Shown here piece by piece: positions 44,109 through 53,542 of a DNA stretch of 64,000 nucleotides (the first letter of the stretch is position 1; each line of letters starts with the position of its first letter). The DNA lies in contig NZ_CP072600.1 in assembly GCF_019891175.1 (NCBI RefSeq), positions 1,426,001 to 1,490,000 of the forward strand, read 5' to 3'. The notes beneath the pieces were generated by a model. The model was not told where the DNA came from. It searched no databases and saw nothing but the letters and a program-made list of their open reading frames with translations. This stretch comes from Leptothermofonsia sichuanensis E412. Lineage in GTDB: Bacteria > Cyanobacteriota > Cyanobacteriia > Leptolyngbyales > Leptolyngbyaceae. The position numbers and the translations under genes were made by a program.

Positions 44109-44129
44109 GCGCTTGTAGAAAACAAGCGC
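44109..44129. repeat. Perfect stem-loop next to the DnaA-box cluster
   Basis: GCGCTTGT - AGAAA - ACAAGCGC, eight base pairs with a five-base loop, 38 bases after the last box. Confidence 0.85.
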
Positions 44130-44435
44130 AGATGGCGCTTCAGGCATGGAAAATTATAAAGTTGTGTAACGGGGATCAGTCTGAAATACCCATTCTTTCG
44201 TAAGCAGATTTTTTATCCGCATCAGTTTGAAACAACCCCTATCATTGACAACATTGCCTCCTCACGAACAAAATGAAGCACTTACGCCTTAACGCGGGTG
44301 CTGTGAGCGATCAATGTGTCATCGTCCCCACGCTCCAGCACCAAAATTGGTGTGCCTGGTCTGCTGTTTGCCAGGGTGCAAATTAGCTTTATAGGTTTCA
44401 TTTCATCACCTGCCCACGCAATATCTGAGGTTTTC

Positions 44436-44636
44436 ATGAATACGACCGTCAGCATCCTGGCAGAGATTCCAGAAGAACTCCATATGGCACTCACACGCTA
44501 TCTCGAAACTCACCCTGATTGGGATCAGGATCGGGTGTTTGCCGCTGCGGTGTCCCTCTTTTTGTTGCAGAATGGAGAGTGCGAACGTCAGGCTGCACGG
44601 GTTTACCTTGACTCTGTGTTTAAGCAGGCTGTCTAA
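44436..44636 (+). CDS. DUF2811 family small protein
   Basis: 66 aa from the ATG at 44436, with GAGG seven bases upstream; the longer frame from 44316 is not coding-like. The sequence (SILAEIPEELHMALTRYLET, HPDWDQDRVFAAAVSLFLLQ) is a member of the cyanobacterial DUF2811 family. Function unknown. It is followed by HemJ, 75 bases away across an inverted repeat. Confidence 0.9.
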   Translation: MNTTVSILAEIPEELHMALTRYLETHPDWDQDRVFAAAVSLFLLQNGECERQAARVYLDSVFKQAV

Positions 44637-44643
44637 GGATTTT

Positions 44644-44690
44644 GGATTTTAGATTTTAGAGCACAATCCAGAATCCGAAATCTAAAATCC
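44644..44690. repeat. GGATTTTAGATTTT inverted repeat
   Basis: Arms GGATTTTAGATTTT-like (44644 on) and AAATCTAAAATCC (44678-44690). It lies between DUF2811 and hemJ and could act as a weak terminator or processing site. Confidence 0.65.
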
Positions 44691-44711
44691 TGAGATTCTG
44701 AAGAGGTTTTC

Positions 44712-45293
44712 ATGGCTTATTACTGGTATAAAGCATTTCACATTGTTGGGTTTGTCACCTGGTTTGCCGGGCTGTTCTATCTGGTGCGGCTGTTTGTCTA
44801 TCATGCGGAGGCAAATGACAAACCAGAGCCTGCCCGCAGTATTTTGAAAGCGCAGTATGAGCTGATGGAAAAACGCCTGTACAGCATCATCACCACACCG
44901 GGGATGTTGTTGACCATCGCAATGGCGATCGGGCTGATTTCCACCCAATCAGAGCTTCTCAAACAACCCTGGTTACACGTCAAAATTGGGCTGGTGGTAT
45001 TGCTGATTGGCTATCACCACTACTGCAAGCGAATTATGAAACAGCTTGCAGCCGGAGAGTGCAAAATTACGGCACAGCAGTTCCGCTGGTTGAATGAAGC
45101 ACCCACCATTTTCCTGGTTGTGATTGTAATGCTGGCAATTTTCAAGAACAATTTGCCGACCGATCTAACGAGCTATGTGGTGGTGGGTATGGTGGTTGCC
45201 TTCGCTGCCAGCATTCAGCTCTATGCCCGCAAGCGACGTTTAGATAAGGAACGGGCAGAAGCCGATGACCTGGCAAGTGCCGCTGGTTCATGA
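44712..45293 (+). CDS. hemJ: Protoporphyrinogen IX oxidase HemJ
   Basis: 193 aa integral membrane protein that oxidises protoporphyrinogen IX to protoporphyrin IX for heme and chlorophyll synthesis; HemJ is the usual enzyme in cyanobacteria. YYWYKAFHIVGFVTWFAGLFYLVRLFVYH carries the conserved His at the start of the first helix; further membrane helices are at about 61-76 (IITTPGMLLTIAMAIGLI), 86-101 (WLHVKIGLVVLLIGYHHY), 129-145 and 150-166. AGAGG precedes the ATG. Length is typical. Confidence 0.93.
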   Translation: MAYYWYKAFHIVGFVTWFAGLFYLVRLFVYHAEANDKPEPARSILKAQYELMEKRLYSIITTPGMLLTIAMAIGLISTQSELLKQPWLHVKIGLVVLLIGYHHYCKRIMKQLAAGECKITAQQFRWLNEAPTIFLVVIVMLAIFKNNLPTDLTSYVVVGMVVAFAASIQLYARKRRLDKERAEADDLASAAGS

Positions 45294-45339
45294 CGGTTGG
45301 GATGTTGTAGCCTGTCGTGATGGAAATCTGTGAGTGCCT

Positions 45340-47109
45340 ATGGATACGATCGCCGCGTCTGCCCCCGCCCCTGCGATTACCCAGTTTGAACTGTACCCCA
45401 TCCAGACTCCCCAATCCAAGGAGTCTGCATCCAATTCTCCCTCAGTTCTTGGTTACTTTGTCAAAAGCACGGCTCCCATCAACGTCGATGAAGAGTCTTC
45501 CCTGAAGCCCCTATCTGAGGATAAAGGGACGGCTATAGAAATTCAGGCGATTGCCCGGTATCTGGTAGCAGCCAAGAACCCCGAAATCATTACCTCGATT
45601 CATGGGTATGGGACACAGCGATCGGACGCTGAAGCCCGGTATCAAAAAATCTATGATTATGCCCAGACGATTTGTTCGCCGGATACAACGGTTTTTCTGG
45701 GGTATCTCTGGCCCTCTGAAAAGCCGACTGGCGATCCATCCATTCCTGGTAATACATTCCAGGACAAACGGAAACAGGCTTTTCAAGCGTTACCCATTTT
45801 CCCTTCCAAAATCTTCAGGCTGGCGCTGTTGCTGGTTCTGGTAGCGGCTCCTCTGATGATTGTTACGGCATCCCACAATGGGCTGTTGGGGAATGGGCTA
45901 TTGACCCTGGTAGTGGTCGGGTCTTCCATAGCTTTTGCAACATTGCTGAGTCTGATCCTGCTGCGACTGTCAGCTTACTTCAGGGACAATTATCGGGCCA
46001 CTAATTTTGGGGTTCCTGATCTGGTCGAGTTATTCCGGCAAATCGACCAGGCTGTGATTGAGGCCGATAAAACTGGCGAATTTAATCCAGGTTGTGGTAA
46101 TCCCTGCAAACGCAAAGTCAAGCTCACCTTTATTGGTCACAGTATGGGTGGGTTTGTGGTAACCAACGCCATCCGGATTCTGTCTGATGTTTTTGACCAG
46201 CTTTCGATTGAAAAAAGACCCCCTTCCAACATTGGGCGCATCTTTTGCCTGTCCCGTTTAATTCTGGTGGCTCCCGATATTCCGGTAGAAGCCATCATCC
46301 CCAGACGAGCCAATTTTCTGCGCTCCGCTCTGCGTCGGTGTGAGGAAGCCTATGTGTTCACCAATGAGGCAGATTTGGCCCTGCGTCTGGCATCCACCGC
46401 TGCCAATTACATTAGCTTTCCCAGTAAAAAACGTTCCAGCGGGTATCGGTTGGGAAATGTGACGGTTGCCCGGTTCAGTGGGGCAGGCGATCGCAGAAAA
46501 TCCCAATTAAAAGATGAAAACTATGGCATCGTGAACCGTGAACACGAAACCTTTGGCTCTCCTTACCACTATTTAGAAATTCGGGCATCGGGGGAAGAGC
46601 ACCAGAAACTCAGTGAGATTCGAGCTTTTCAACAGATTGAAAAGGAAAACACGGACGACCTAAAAAATGCTCCGATTTCAGATCTATTTACCTATTTTGA
46701 TTGCACAGATTATATCGACTACCAGGGCAGCCTGATGCAGCCCCAACACCAGGGCGAACCCAGAGGAGTTGTCAGCTATGCGACCCGTAAACCAGCCCTC
46801 GACTTATGGGACTACATTAAGGTCGGCTTCGCCTACTTTTTTGGGGGGGAGCGGTCAATTAACGTTCACGGGGGCTTTTTTGATGGCATTTTCTCGCAAA
46901 AGCTCATATACAACCTGGCTTTTATGGGGTTTCAAAAAACGATTAAATCCCTGTCTGGACAGGAAGACTTCAAGGATACCCCGTTTGATGAATTACCCCT
47001 GGACGCCAAACACACGTTGCTGGATCAATGGTCGGAGCAGTGCCGTGAAAAGGGAATTCAAGTTGTCCTGGCACCCGTTCGCTATCGAAAAGATATCCTG
47101 GGGCAATAA
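45340..47109 (+). CDS. Membrane alpha/beta-hydrolase-like protein
   Basis: 589 aa from the ATG at 45340 (a GTG at 45334 is also in frame). An IHGYGT segment (about residues 86-91) fits the oxyanion turn, and KVKLTFIGHSMGGFVVTNAIR (about 262-282) gives the nucleophile elbow GHSMGG. Two hydrophobic helices (about 157-180 and 185-208) lie between them and would place the enzyme on a membrane. The later part includes DIPVEAIIPRRANFL and FTNEADLALRLASTAANYISFP, which resembles the DUF900-type lipase-like fold. Substrate unknown; it is monocistronic by spacing. Confidence 0.8.
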   Translation: MDTIAASAPAPAITQFELYPIQTPQSKESASNSPSVLGYFVKSTAPINVDEESSLKPLSEDKGTAIEIQAIARYLVAAKNPEIITSIHGYGTQRSDAEARYQKIYDYAQTICSPDTTVFLGYLWPSEKPTGDPSIPGNTFQDKRKQAFQALPIFPSKIFRLALLLVLVAAPLMIVTASHNGLLGNGLLTLVVVGSSIAFATLLSLILLRLSAYFRDNYRATNFGVPDLVELFRQIDQAVIEADKTGEFNPGCGNPCKRKVKLTFIGHSMGGFVVTNAIRILSDVFDQLSIEKRPPSNIGRIFCLSRLILVAPDIPVEAIIPRRANFLRSALRRCEEAYVFTNEADLALRLASTAANYISFPSKKRSSGYRLGNVTVARFSGAGDRRKSQLKDENYGIVNREHETFGSPYHYLEIRASGEEHQKLSEIRAFQQIEKENTDDLKNAPISDLFTYFDCTDYIDYQGSLMQPQHQGEPRGVVSYATRKPALDLWDYIKVGFAYFFGGERSINVHGGFFDGIFSQKLIYNLAFMGFQKTIKSLSGQEDFKDTPFDELPLDAKHTLLDQWSEQCREKGIQVVLAPVRYRKDILGQ

Positions 47110-47257
47110 AATCAGGATTTGATAACCTGAAACTTCACCACAGAGACACAGAGCTATTTCTCTAAATCTCTGTAGTATGATTCCAAATATTCTGCGCCTT
47201 AAGTCTTCTATAATCCAAAAATCACAAATCCAAAATCACAAATCCAAAGTGGTAAGC

Positions 47258-48082
47258 TTATTTCCCCAGGAGTTTTACCAGCCCGATACCACTAAAGTAA
47301 AGGGTGACGATCGCCCCCCCCAGCAAACTCTGGGTCAGCGGATCCGTAGAGGGCGTCAGCACCGCCCCAACGACGGCGGCACCCAAGAGCACCAGACGCC
47401 AGCCCGCCAGCATTTGCTTGGAGGAGACAATCCCCAGTAACCCCAGCAATGCCTGAATAATGGGCACCTGAAACGCCAGCCCTGTACTGAACATCAGCAA
47501 CAGGACAAATTCAAAGTAGCGATCAATCGACCACAGTTGCTCAACCACATCTGCCCCGTAGGAGATGAAGAAGTTGAGAGCGGCTGGAATCAACGCCACG
47601 TAAGCAAAAAACAAGCCAGCCACAAACAGAAAACTGGAACCAAATACGATGGGTCCCAATAGCCGGCGTTCTTTGCGGGTCAGTCCCGGAAGCACAAACG
47701 CAATAATCTGGTACAGAATGACCGGGCTGGCAACCAGGATGCCACTATATGCCGCCACCTTCAGGGATACAAAGAAATATTCGCCGGGTGAAAGCTGAAG
47801 AAACTTCACCGGACCCGCCGGAACTTCCAGCAGTTGGACGATATGTTTAACAACCGTGAAACAGCCAACAATTCCAACCCCAACCGCAATCAGGGCATAG
47901 AAAATCCGCTGGCGCAGTTCTTCCAGGTGGTCAAACAGGGACATTTCCACATCATCGAGCAGGTCATCCTCGTCAACCACCGCCGATGAGGAAGTCACCA
48001 CCCCATCATTCGCGGTCGAATCGGCTGAGTCAGCCCCCGACTCCTGTTCAGATTTAGCGTCTAGTTCTGGGGATGCGGTCAT
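47258..48082 (-). CDS. tatC: Twin-arginine translocase subunit TatC
   Basis: 274 aa. The multi-spanning core of the Tat pathway, which moves folded proteins across the thylakoid or plasma membrane. [23 protein letters not shown] is the conserved start of the domain, followed by the family's six membrane helices; [36 protein letters not shown] and [15 protein letters not shown] are the standard blocks. An acidic N-terminal extension of about 45 residues is longer than in E. coli. Convergent with the hydrolase gene. Confidence 0.95.
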   Translation of the reverse strand: MTASPELDAKSEQESGADSADSTANDGVVTSSSAVVDEDDLLDDVEMSLFDHLEELRQRIFYALIAVGVGIVGCFTVVKHIVQLLEVPAGPVKFLQLSPGEYFFVSLKVAAYSGILVASPVILYQIIAFVLPGLTRKERRLLGPIVFGSSFLFVAGLFFAYVALIPAALNFFISYGADVVEQLWSIDRYFEFVLLLMFSTGLAFQVPIIQALLGLLGIVSSKQMLAGWRLVLLGAAVVGAVLTPSTDPLTQSLLGGAIVTLYFSGIGLVKLLGK

Positions 48083-48138
48083 GAGCTGGGTAGTTGTGCG
48101 ATCGACTGTTACCTATTGTATCGGGGGGAGCGGGGAGA

Positions 48139-49824
48139 TTAATCATGCAAATCCCGCTCCCAGACAGCAACATAGATTCGGTCTTTGTCATTCCGCTGAA
48201 TCACCCCCTTTAAATTCCCCCTGGAAAAGCTGTATTCATTGGCCTGCCGCTGATAGACCCGCTGTAGCTCATTGATCGCCTCACCCGGCGCACTGCCGCC
48301 CATCATGCCATTGAGGGCAACCTTCATCTGCATCAGGTCTACAGACTGGGCAAAGGAAGCTTCTGTCTGGCGCACCTTGCCGCTGGAGATGTCATAGATA
48401 TAAGCCAGGGTGACGGCATTGGGAACCACTTCATACAGGGCCGTGCGGGTATTCCGCCAGAATCCCTTTCCTTCCTGGGTGGGTTCTCCCAGGGAGGCTT
48501 TGATCTCGTTCTCCGGAGTGCCCGTGGCAAACCCTCGAATGCGCGTGGCATCTGGAGTTGGGTCTGGCTCAGTGGGTTGGGGGGCTTCGGTGGGCGGTGT
48601 TTCTTCCACTACGGGGGGGCTGGGTTCAGGGGAAGGACTGACCGTGGGAGAAGGGCTGGGGCTGGGTTTGGGTTTGGGAGACTCGGCAATGGGGGGAGGG
48701 GAGGGAGAGGGAGAGGGAGACACGTCCTCTACGATCGCCGCTGGTGGTTGCATCGAGCGGAACCAGAAGGATGCCAGGGTCACGCCTGCCAGGGTCAGAA
48801 CAGATAACCCCAACAGGATCGGGAGGGGATTGGTTCTCTCTGAACCTGGCCGGGCAATGGAAGCCATCGTTGGCGGATTCACCGTCGGGTCGAGATCTGG
48901 CTTGTTTTTCCAGGAGGCGGGTTGTTGGGGGGCAATGGGGAGCGTTGCAGCGGTGGAGGGTGGGGGAGGGCTGGGCGGGCGCGTGGTGGAGAGGGGGGTG
49001 CTGCGGGCAGTGGCACCATCCGGCAGGAGCGCCAGCCATTCATCGATACTGGCGGGGCGATGGCGGACTTCGATCGCCATTCCCCGAAGGATGGCCTGAT
49101 TGACAGCGGGACTCAGTTCCGGTCGTAGCTGGCGCGGTTCCGGCATCGGCTGGCGATCGCGCAAGATAGAGGCCACAGGAACTTCAGCCGTCAACAGACT
49201 GTAAAGGGTGCCCGCCAGTCCATAGACATCCGTTGCTGGAGTGCGCTTCTCCTTGGCGATATATTGCTCAATTGGTGCATAGCCAGAGGAAATCAGGTTG
49301 GTGTGGGTCTGGGTTGAACCGGGGGTAAACTCGCGGGCAATCCCAAAGTCAATCAGCACAACCTGATCGGTACCCTGGCGCAGGATGATGTTCTGGGGTT
49401 TGATATCGCGGTGAAGCAAGCCATTCCGGTGAACCACCTTCAGGGCACTGGCAATCTGCCGGATGTAGTGAAGCGCCGTGGGCTCTGGCAGGGGATGATG
49501 GGGAAACACGACCTCCTCCAGGGTGGGACCGGGAATGTAGTCCATCACCATATAGGCCCGACCGTCTTCCAGGAAGAAGTCACTCACCCGCACAATATTG
49601 GGATGCACACACAAGGCCAGGCGACGGGCTTCATCCTGAAACTTGCGTTGATAATCTCCGTAGCTGGGGTCGTGCTGATAGGCTTCATTTGGGGTTTTAA
49701 TCACCACCACCTGATCCAGCAGATGGTGGGTTGCCTTGAACGTAATCCCAAAGCCGCCCCGTCCCAATTCCTGATCCAGGGTGTACTTTCCACCCTGAAG
49801 CCTTGTACCAATTAATACACTCAT
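48139..49824 (-). CDS. Membrane-anchored Ser/Thr protein kinase
   Basis: 561 aa from the ATG at 49824 (a GTG lies just before it). Kinase domain at about 13-275: glycine loop [11 protein letters not shown], Lys near residue 43 (VVIKTPN), [10 protein letters not shown] with the catalytic Asp, LIDFGIA, and [13 protein letters not shown] Pro/Ser linker, one membrane helix (about 333-355, [19 protein letters not shown]), a very Pro/Ser/Thr-rich spacer, and a C-terminal domain (about 450-561, [21 protein letters not shown]) that may sense a ligand outside. This is the common layout of cyanobacterial SpkC/SpkF-like kinases. TatC follows after 56 bases. Confidence 0.92.
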   Translation of the reverse strand: MSVLIGTRLQGGKYTLDQELGRGGFGITFKATHHLLDQVVVIKTPNEAYQHDPSYGDYQRKFQDEARRLALCVHPNIVRVSDFFLEDGRAYMVMDYIPGPTLEEVVFPHHPLPEPTALHYIRQIASALKVVHRNGLLHRDIKPQNIILRQGTDQVVLIDFGIAREFTPGSTQTHTNLISSGYAPIEQYIAKEKRTPATDVYGLAGTLYSLLTAEVPVASILRDRQPMPEPRQLRPELSPAVNQAILRGMAIEVRHRPASIDEWLALLPDGATARSTPLSTTRPPSPPPPSTAATLPIAPQQPASWKNKPDLDPTVNPPTMASIARPGSERTNPLPILLGLSVLTLAGVTLASFWFRSMQPPAAIVEDVSPSPSPSPPPIAESPKPKPSPSPSPTVSPSPEPSPPVVEETPPTEAPQPTEPDPTPDATRIRGFATGTPENEIKASLGEPTQEGKGFWRNTRTALYEVVPNAVTLAYIYDISSGKVRQTEASFAQSVDLMQMKVALNGMMGGSAPGEAINELQRVYQRQANEYSFSRGNLKGVIQRNDKDRIYVAVWERDLHD

Positions 49825-50011
49825 CACAGATCTTGAATTTGGAGTTCAGTTTCCCAATGTCTCAACTCATAATTCATCAAGCATAATTCATCAAGCATAA
49901 CTGACTCGTGCTTACCAACGAAGGGTTGGATTCCCGATTGAGCAGTTGACAGACATCATCAAAGTCTGCTAAGGCCGTCTCAATTATTCTGCTGTGCAAG
50001 CATCCAATTTG

Positions 50012-50113
50012 CCCTCACTCTGAATCCCTCTCCCAAAACTGGGAGAGGGACTTCAACCCTTTCTCACTCCCCTTCTCCCGGGTTTTGGAGAAGGGGTTGG
50101 GGGATGAGGGCTG
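50012..50113. repeat. Double hairpin repeat
   Basis: CCCTCTCCCAAAACTGGGAGAGGG and CCTTCTCCCGGGTTTTGGAGAAGG-type stems side by side; related to 38742-38813. Confidence 0.75.
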
Positions 50114-50148
50114 AGTGGATCTTCCAAAAAAGGGGGCTTGAATATGAA

Positions 50149-50256
50149 CTAGTGGGCTGTCAATTTTAATTTTGTGCGTTAATGATCTCGAGAACTTCTG
50201 CCGGGTAGGCAATGTGAAATGGGGCACTCACAATTTCAACGTTGACAAACCACCAG
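50149..50256 (+). repeat. CTAG-bounded element G (degenerate)
   Basis: Begins CTAGTGGGCTGTCAA and ends TTGACAAACCACCAG, so the terminal repeats match element E, but the interior differs. Confidence 0.7.
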
Positions 50257-50437
50257 CGCATTGCGGCAGAAGTTTTTCACCAGAAAGGCACAAAAGGACA
50301 CAACGTTTCTTGAAGCCTATCCGAAAGTCTGGAGTTGAGCTTTGTCCGTTGGGGCTTTTCGGATAGGTTTTTAGTGCGCCTGGTGTCTTGGTGGTTCAAC
50401 CTGAAACTGGCGGGTTATTTTCGCCAACCCGCACTAG
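50253..50437 (+). repeat. CTAG-bounded element F, copy 2
   Basis: Related to 37269-37464 across its length (GCGGCAGAAGTTTTTCA..., CGCCAACCCGCACTAG). Its left boundary is CCAG instead of CTAG. Confidence 0.85.
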
Positions 50438-50542
50438 TAGTCTGTCAAATTAAATTTGACAGGTAACTGAATCCTGAAAGGCTGATTAGAGTTAAATTTT
50501 GAGGGTCTGCGACCCGTCAAAATTTTCCTGGCGGAACACTAG
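50434..50542 (+). repeat. CTAG-bounded element D, copy 1
   Basis: 109 bp from CTAGTAGTCTGTCAAATTAA to CTGGCGGAACACTAG. The right CTAG is shared with the next copy. Confidence 0.9.
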
Positions 50543-50647
50543 TGGTCTGTCAAATTAAATTTGACAGGTAACTGAATCCTGAAAGGCTGATTGAAGTTAA
50601 ATTTTGAGGGTCTGCGACCCGTCAAAATTTTCCTGACGGAACACTAG
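50539..50647 (+). repeat. CTAG-bounded element D, copy 2
   Basis: 109 bp, almost identical to copy 1 and head-to-tail with it, sharing CTAG. A third copy lies inverted at 56748-56856. Confidence 0.9.
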
Positions 50648-50753
50648 TTGTCTGTCAAGAATTATTTTGTGGGTTGAAAACCCCAAAATAATAACCTCTT
50701 CCTGATCCCAGACTCACAAATACAAAGTTGACAAACCAGTTGACAAACCACCA
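50644..50753 (+). repeat. CTAG-bounded element E, copy 2
   Basis: Matches 37174-37272 (same interior AAGAATTATTTTGTGGGTTG); the right end carries a short duplication of TTGACAAACCA. Confidence 0.88.
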
Positions 50754-51150
50754 GTTCAATCCGGAGATACTCTCTTGCCTTAACCTTCTTTAACCACTCC
50801 CGAAATCGAATAAACGCTGAGAAGAATGTCACTGAATTAAGCCAGATGCGATCGCTGTTCTCGACCCATCTCTTGCTCACCCCGCGCCAGATTGCCAAAC
50901 TCTCCAGAGTGTCGAACTCTATGGCTCCCATTGGAGTCTGGAAGTCACCTTTGAAACAGCCCGCGCCCACCCCGGCATTCAATCTCAGCGTCAGTGGTCC
51001 AAACCCGCCACCACCTGCACTACTCCACGGCGATTTGCCTGGTTCTCGCTGGTGTGTTTGATGGCCGATCAACTCCACTGCAACACCCCACTTATCCCTC
51101 ACTCCACCGCCTGGTATACCAGGTTAGCCCTGGCAATGCTGGAAGAGAGC

Positions 51151-51169
51151 CACTTTATCGCGTAAAGTG
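51151..51169. repeat. Small hairpin upstream of pipX
   Basis: CACTTTA TCGCG TAAAGTG, seven base pairs with a five-base loop. Confidence 0.7.
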
Positions 51170-51214
51170 ATGGGATATGTAATATCTTTTTATGTCTGCC
51201 CAGCCTGAGCCTGA

Positions 51215-51484
51215 ATGAGCACCGAAAATTACCTCAACCATCCGAACTTTGGCTTGCTGTTCAGGGTGTGTCTGGTCGATGAAAATCGCGAGTTATTTAC
51301 AACCCTGTATGCCCAACGTCTATTTTTCCTGGTCGCGAACGGTCAGGACGGGCTGGAGTTTGAACCGATTACTCGAACAGATGCCCGCATCCTGGTTGAA
51401 AACCGAATGCGCATCTTGCGGCGGGGAGGACAGCATCAGGATTACGATCGCATCCATCTGATTTATAAACAAACATTTCAATGA
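51215..51484 (+). CDS. pipX: PII-interacting protein PipX
   Basis: 89 aa. PipX bridges nitrogen signalling: it co-activates NtcA and is sequestered by PII (GlnB). It is found only in cyanobacteria. YLNHPNFGLLFRVCLVDENRELFTTLYAQRLFFLV is the Tudor-like domain with the residues used by both partners; the C-terminal helices (ILVENRMRILRR...RIHLIYKQTFQ) follow. Its stop and the pipY ATG overlap by four bases (ATGA at 51481-51484), the conserved pipX-pipY coupling. Confidence 0.97.
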   Translation: MSTENYLNHPNFGLLFRVCLVDENRELFTTLYAQRLFFLVANGQDGLEFEPITRTDARILVENRMRILRRGGQHQDYDRIHLIYKQTFQ

Positions 51485-52176
51485 CGTTGTTTTCTCAACC
51501 TGGGAGTACAATTTCAAAGCGCATTTCTGAAATCCGTCAAACCCTGCCGGCGTCAGTTCGGCTAATTGCGGTCACGAAACAGGTTTCGGTTGATGCGATG
51601 CGAGCAGCTTATAATGCGGGGATTCGTGACTTTGGTGAAAGTCGGGTGCAGGAGGCAGATGCCAAGCAGAAACAACTTCAGGATTTAACGGATGTTACCT
51701 GGCACTTGATTGGACATCTGCAAACAAACAAAGTCCAAAAAGCGCTGGAGCAGTTTCAATGGATTCACTCAGTCGATAGCTTAAAGTTAGCTCAACGCCT
51801 TAACCAGTTAGCTGAATTATTGTCCCGCAAACCTCAGATTTTGTTACAGGTCAAACTGCTGCCAGATCCAAATAAGTATGGCTGGTCAATTTCTGATTTA
51901 TTTAATGATCTGCCTGCACTCAACAAATGTGAGCACCTTGATATTGTCGGCTTGATGACCATTCCTCCTCTGGGCTTAAACCATCAGGAAACAGCAACTG
52001 TTTTTCAGCAGACTCGCGAACTTGCTGACAATATAAATCGGCAAAATCAGCCTCGCATTCAAATTCGAGAACTTTCGATGGGCATGTCAGATGACTACTT
52101 ACTGGCAGTCCAGGCAGGAGCAACGATGGTTCGCCTGGGGCGTGCTCTGTTCGGTGCACGTATGCCTCAAGAATGA
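51481..52176 (+). CDS. pipY: PLP-binding protein PipY (YggS/PLPBP family)
   Basis: 231 aa. A pyridoxal-5'-phosphate-binding, TIM-barrel protein of the YggS/PROSC family that keeps vitamin B6 and amino-acid pools in balance without catalysing a known reaction. VRLIAVTKQVSVDAMRAAYNAG contains the PLP lysine (K33), then FGESRVQEADAKQ, WHLIGHLQTNKV, SVDSLKLAQRLNQLAE and ELSMGMSDDYLLAVQAGATMVRLGRALFG. Translationally coupled to pipX. Confidence 0.96.
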   Translation: MTLFSQPGSTISKRISEIRQTLPASVRLIAVTKQVSVDAMRAAYNAGIRDFGESRVQEADAKQKQLQDLTDVTWHLIGHLQTNKVQKALEQFQWIHSVDSLKLAQRLNQLAELLSRKPQILLQVKLLPDPNKYGWSISDLFNDLPALNKCEHLDIVGLMTIPPLGLNHQETATVFQQTRELADNINRQNQPRIQIRELSMGMSDDYLLAVQAGATMVRLGRALFGARMPQE

Positions 52177-52737
52177 GGATTTTATAACCTGAACCTTCAC
52201 CACAGAGGGCACAGAGAACACAGGACAGATCCTCTGTGCCCTCTATGCCTCGGTGGTAGAACGCTCAGGCTTTCGGTTTATTTAATCCGCGATCCCCAGT
52301 AACAGTCGTACTCAGACATGCGATTGTACAGGATAACTTCAAGAATCACAGACAGAACCTTGAGAGATTATTAAATACCGGATACCAGGGGAGATTTTTT
52401 ATAATTTTTCAGGTTCAATTTTGAGTAAATGGTCTATGATTATCTGCTCTGACTGTAATTTTCGTAAATCCTCCAAACTTTAAACGAAAAAACGTTAACG
52501 ACCTATCCATTTCAGGAATGTAGATGTATACTAAGTTTTCAATTCAGCCAAATCAGGCAGGATGCCTAAATATATTCGCTTGCAGATTGAGCCATTAACG
52601 TAACTCGTTTGGCTATCACTACAAACTCTAAAGGCAGTCCTAAATTCTCGATAGTAATGGCTAGATTTGTTTTTCAGGATTTCTAGCCGTTCGCGCTAGA
52701 TTCATAGCTAAACCCTGATCGTGATGGAGCGTAAACA
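52177..52737. other. Intergenic region between pipY and sepF
   Basis: Begins with a CACAGAG-type palindromic repeat (about 52185-52292: CACCACAGAGGGCACAGAG and CTCTGTGCCCTCTATGCC), then AT-rich sequence without ORFs that probably holds the sepF promoter. No individual promoter element could be assigned. Confidence 0.55.
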
Positions 52738-53352
52738 GTGAGCAATCTATTCAGCAAATTACGGGACTTCGTTGGTTTCAACGAGCAGATGGACTACGAG
52801 TACGAGTATGACGAAATGGATGGGGCGGATTATCAAGATCTTTATCAGCAGGAGCATGTTCCCCAGGCAGCGCCCCACCCTCCTCAGGAAGACTTCCGCT
52901 CTCGCCGCAGCCGTCTTCGCGATCGCCCGGTGTCAATGGGAGCCGATGCAGGTATGGGGGCCGCACCCAGCATGAGTAATGTGATTGGAATGCCGGGTGC
53001 GGCAAACGGGATCTCTGAAGTAATGGTGATGGAACCCCGCTCGTTTGAGGAAATGCCCCAGGCTATTCAGGCATTACGGGAACGTAAGTCGGTTGTCCTC
53101 AATCTAACGATTATGGATCCTGATCAGGCGCAGCGGGCAGTGGACTTTGTAGCTGGTGGTACCTATGCGATCGATGGACACCAGGAGCGCATCGGCGAAA
53201 GTATTTTCCTGTTCACGCCCAGTTGTGTTCAGGTCAGTACTCAGAACACAACCGGGTTCGAAGCACCTGTACAGCAACCTCAGGTACGGATGCCCCGTCA
53301 AACTCCTCCTGCTGCCGCCTGGTCAACAGAGCAAATGCGGATGGCGCAATAG
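52738..53352 (+). CDS. sepF: Cell division protein SepF (Cdv2)
   Basis: 204 aa. SepF binds FtsZ and helps align the Z ring at the membrane. The N-terminal amphipathic helix ([12 protein letters not shown]) serves as membrane anchor; an acidic, Tyr-rich linker follows, then the conserved domain (about 95-175: [44 protein letters not shown]...[11 protein letters not shown]). Starts with GTG, with GGAG at the right distance. Its place between pipX-pipY and proC is the conserved cyanobacterial order. Confidence 0.95.
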   Translation: MSNLFSKLRDFVGFNEQMDYEYEYDEMDGADYQDLYQQEHVPQAAPHPPQEDFRSRRSRLRDRPVSMGADAGMGAAPSMSNVIGMPGAANGISEVMVMEPRSFEEMPQAIQALRERKSVVLNLTIMDPDQAQRAVDFVAGGTYAIDGHQERIGESIFLFTPSCVQVSTQNTTGFEAPVQQPQVRMPRQTPPAAAWSTEQMRMAQ

Positions 53353-53542
53353 TCCAATAGTCATTGTTGGTTGTTAGATGTTAGGGATTTGCAACTAAAT
53401 AACGTCCCTGCTTGTAGGATGGGCTAGGTGGTAGCCGCAACCCATCTCAGGTATTTTATTTTTGTGTAGATCCCTTAGTTGTTAGGAGCCATATCTATCC
53501 AACAACTAGCATCTGATGGCCAGCAACTTGAGGAGGCGTTTG

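Larger units (their letters stand above)
43911..44435. other. Possible replication origin or DnaA-binding region
   Basis: A 525-base gene-free region holding the DnaA-box-like cluster at 43989-44071, a perfect stem-loop at 44109-44129, then AT-rich stretches (44081-44160, 44201-44270). No dnaA or dnaN gene is in the window, so this remains a candidate. Confidence 0.5.
49828..51214. other. Repeat-filled intergenic region
   Basis: No gene. A palindrome at 50012-50113 (CCTCTCCCAAAACTGGGAGAGG and a second hairpin) is followed by a chain of CTAG-bounded elements at 50149-50753. A small hairpin (CACTTTA-TCGCG-TAAAGTG, 51151-51169) lies 46 bases before pipX. Confidence 0.7.
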
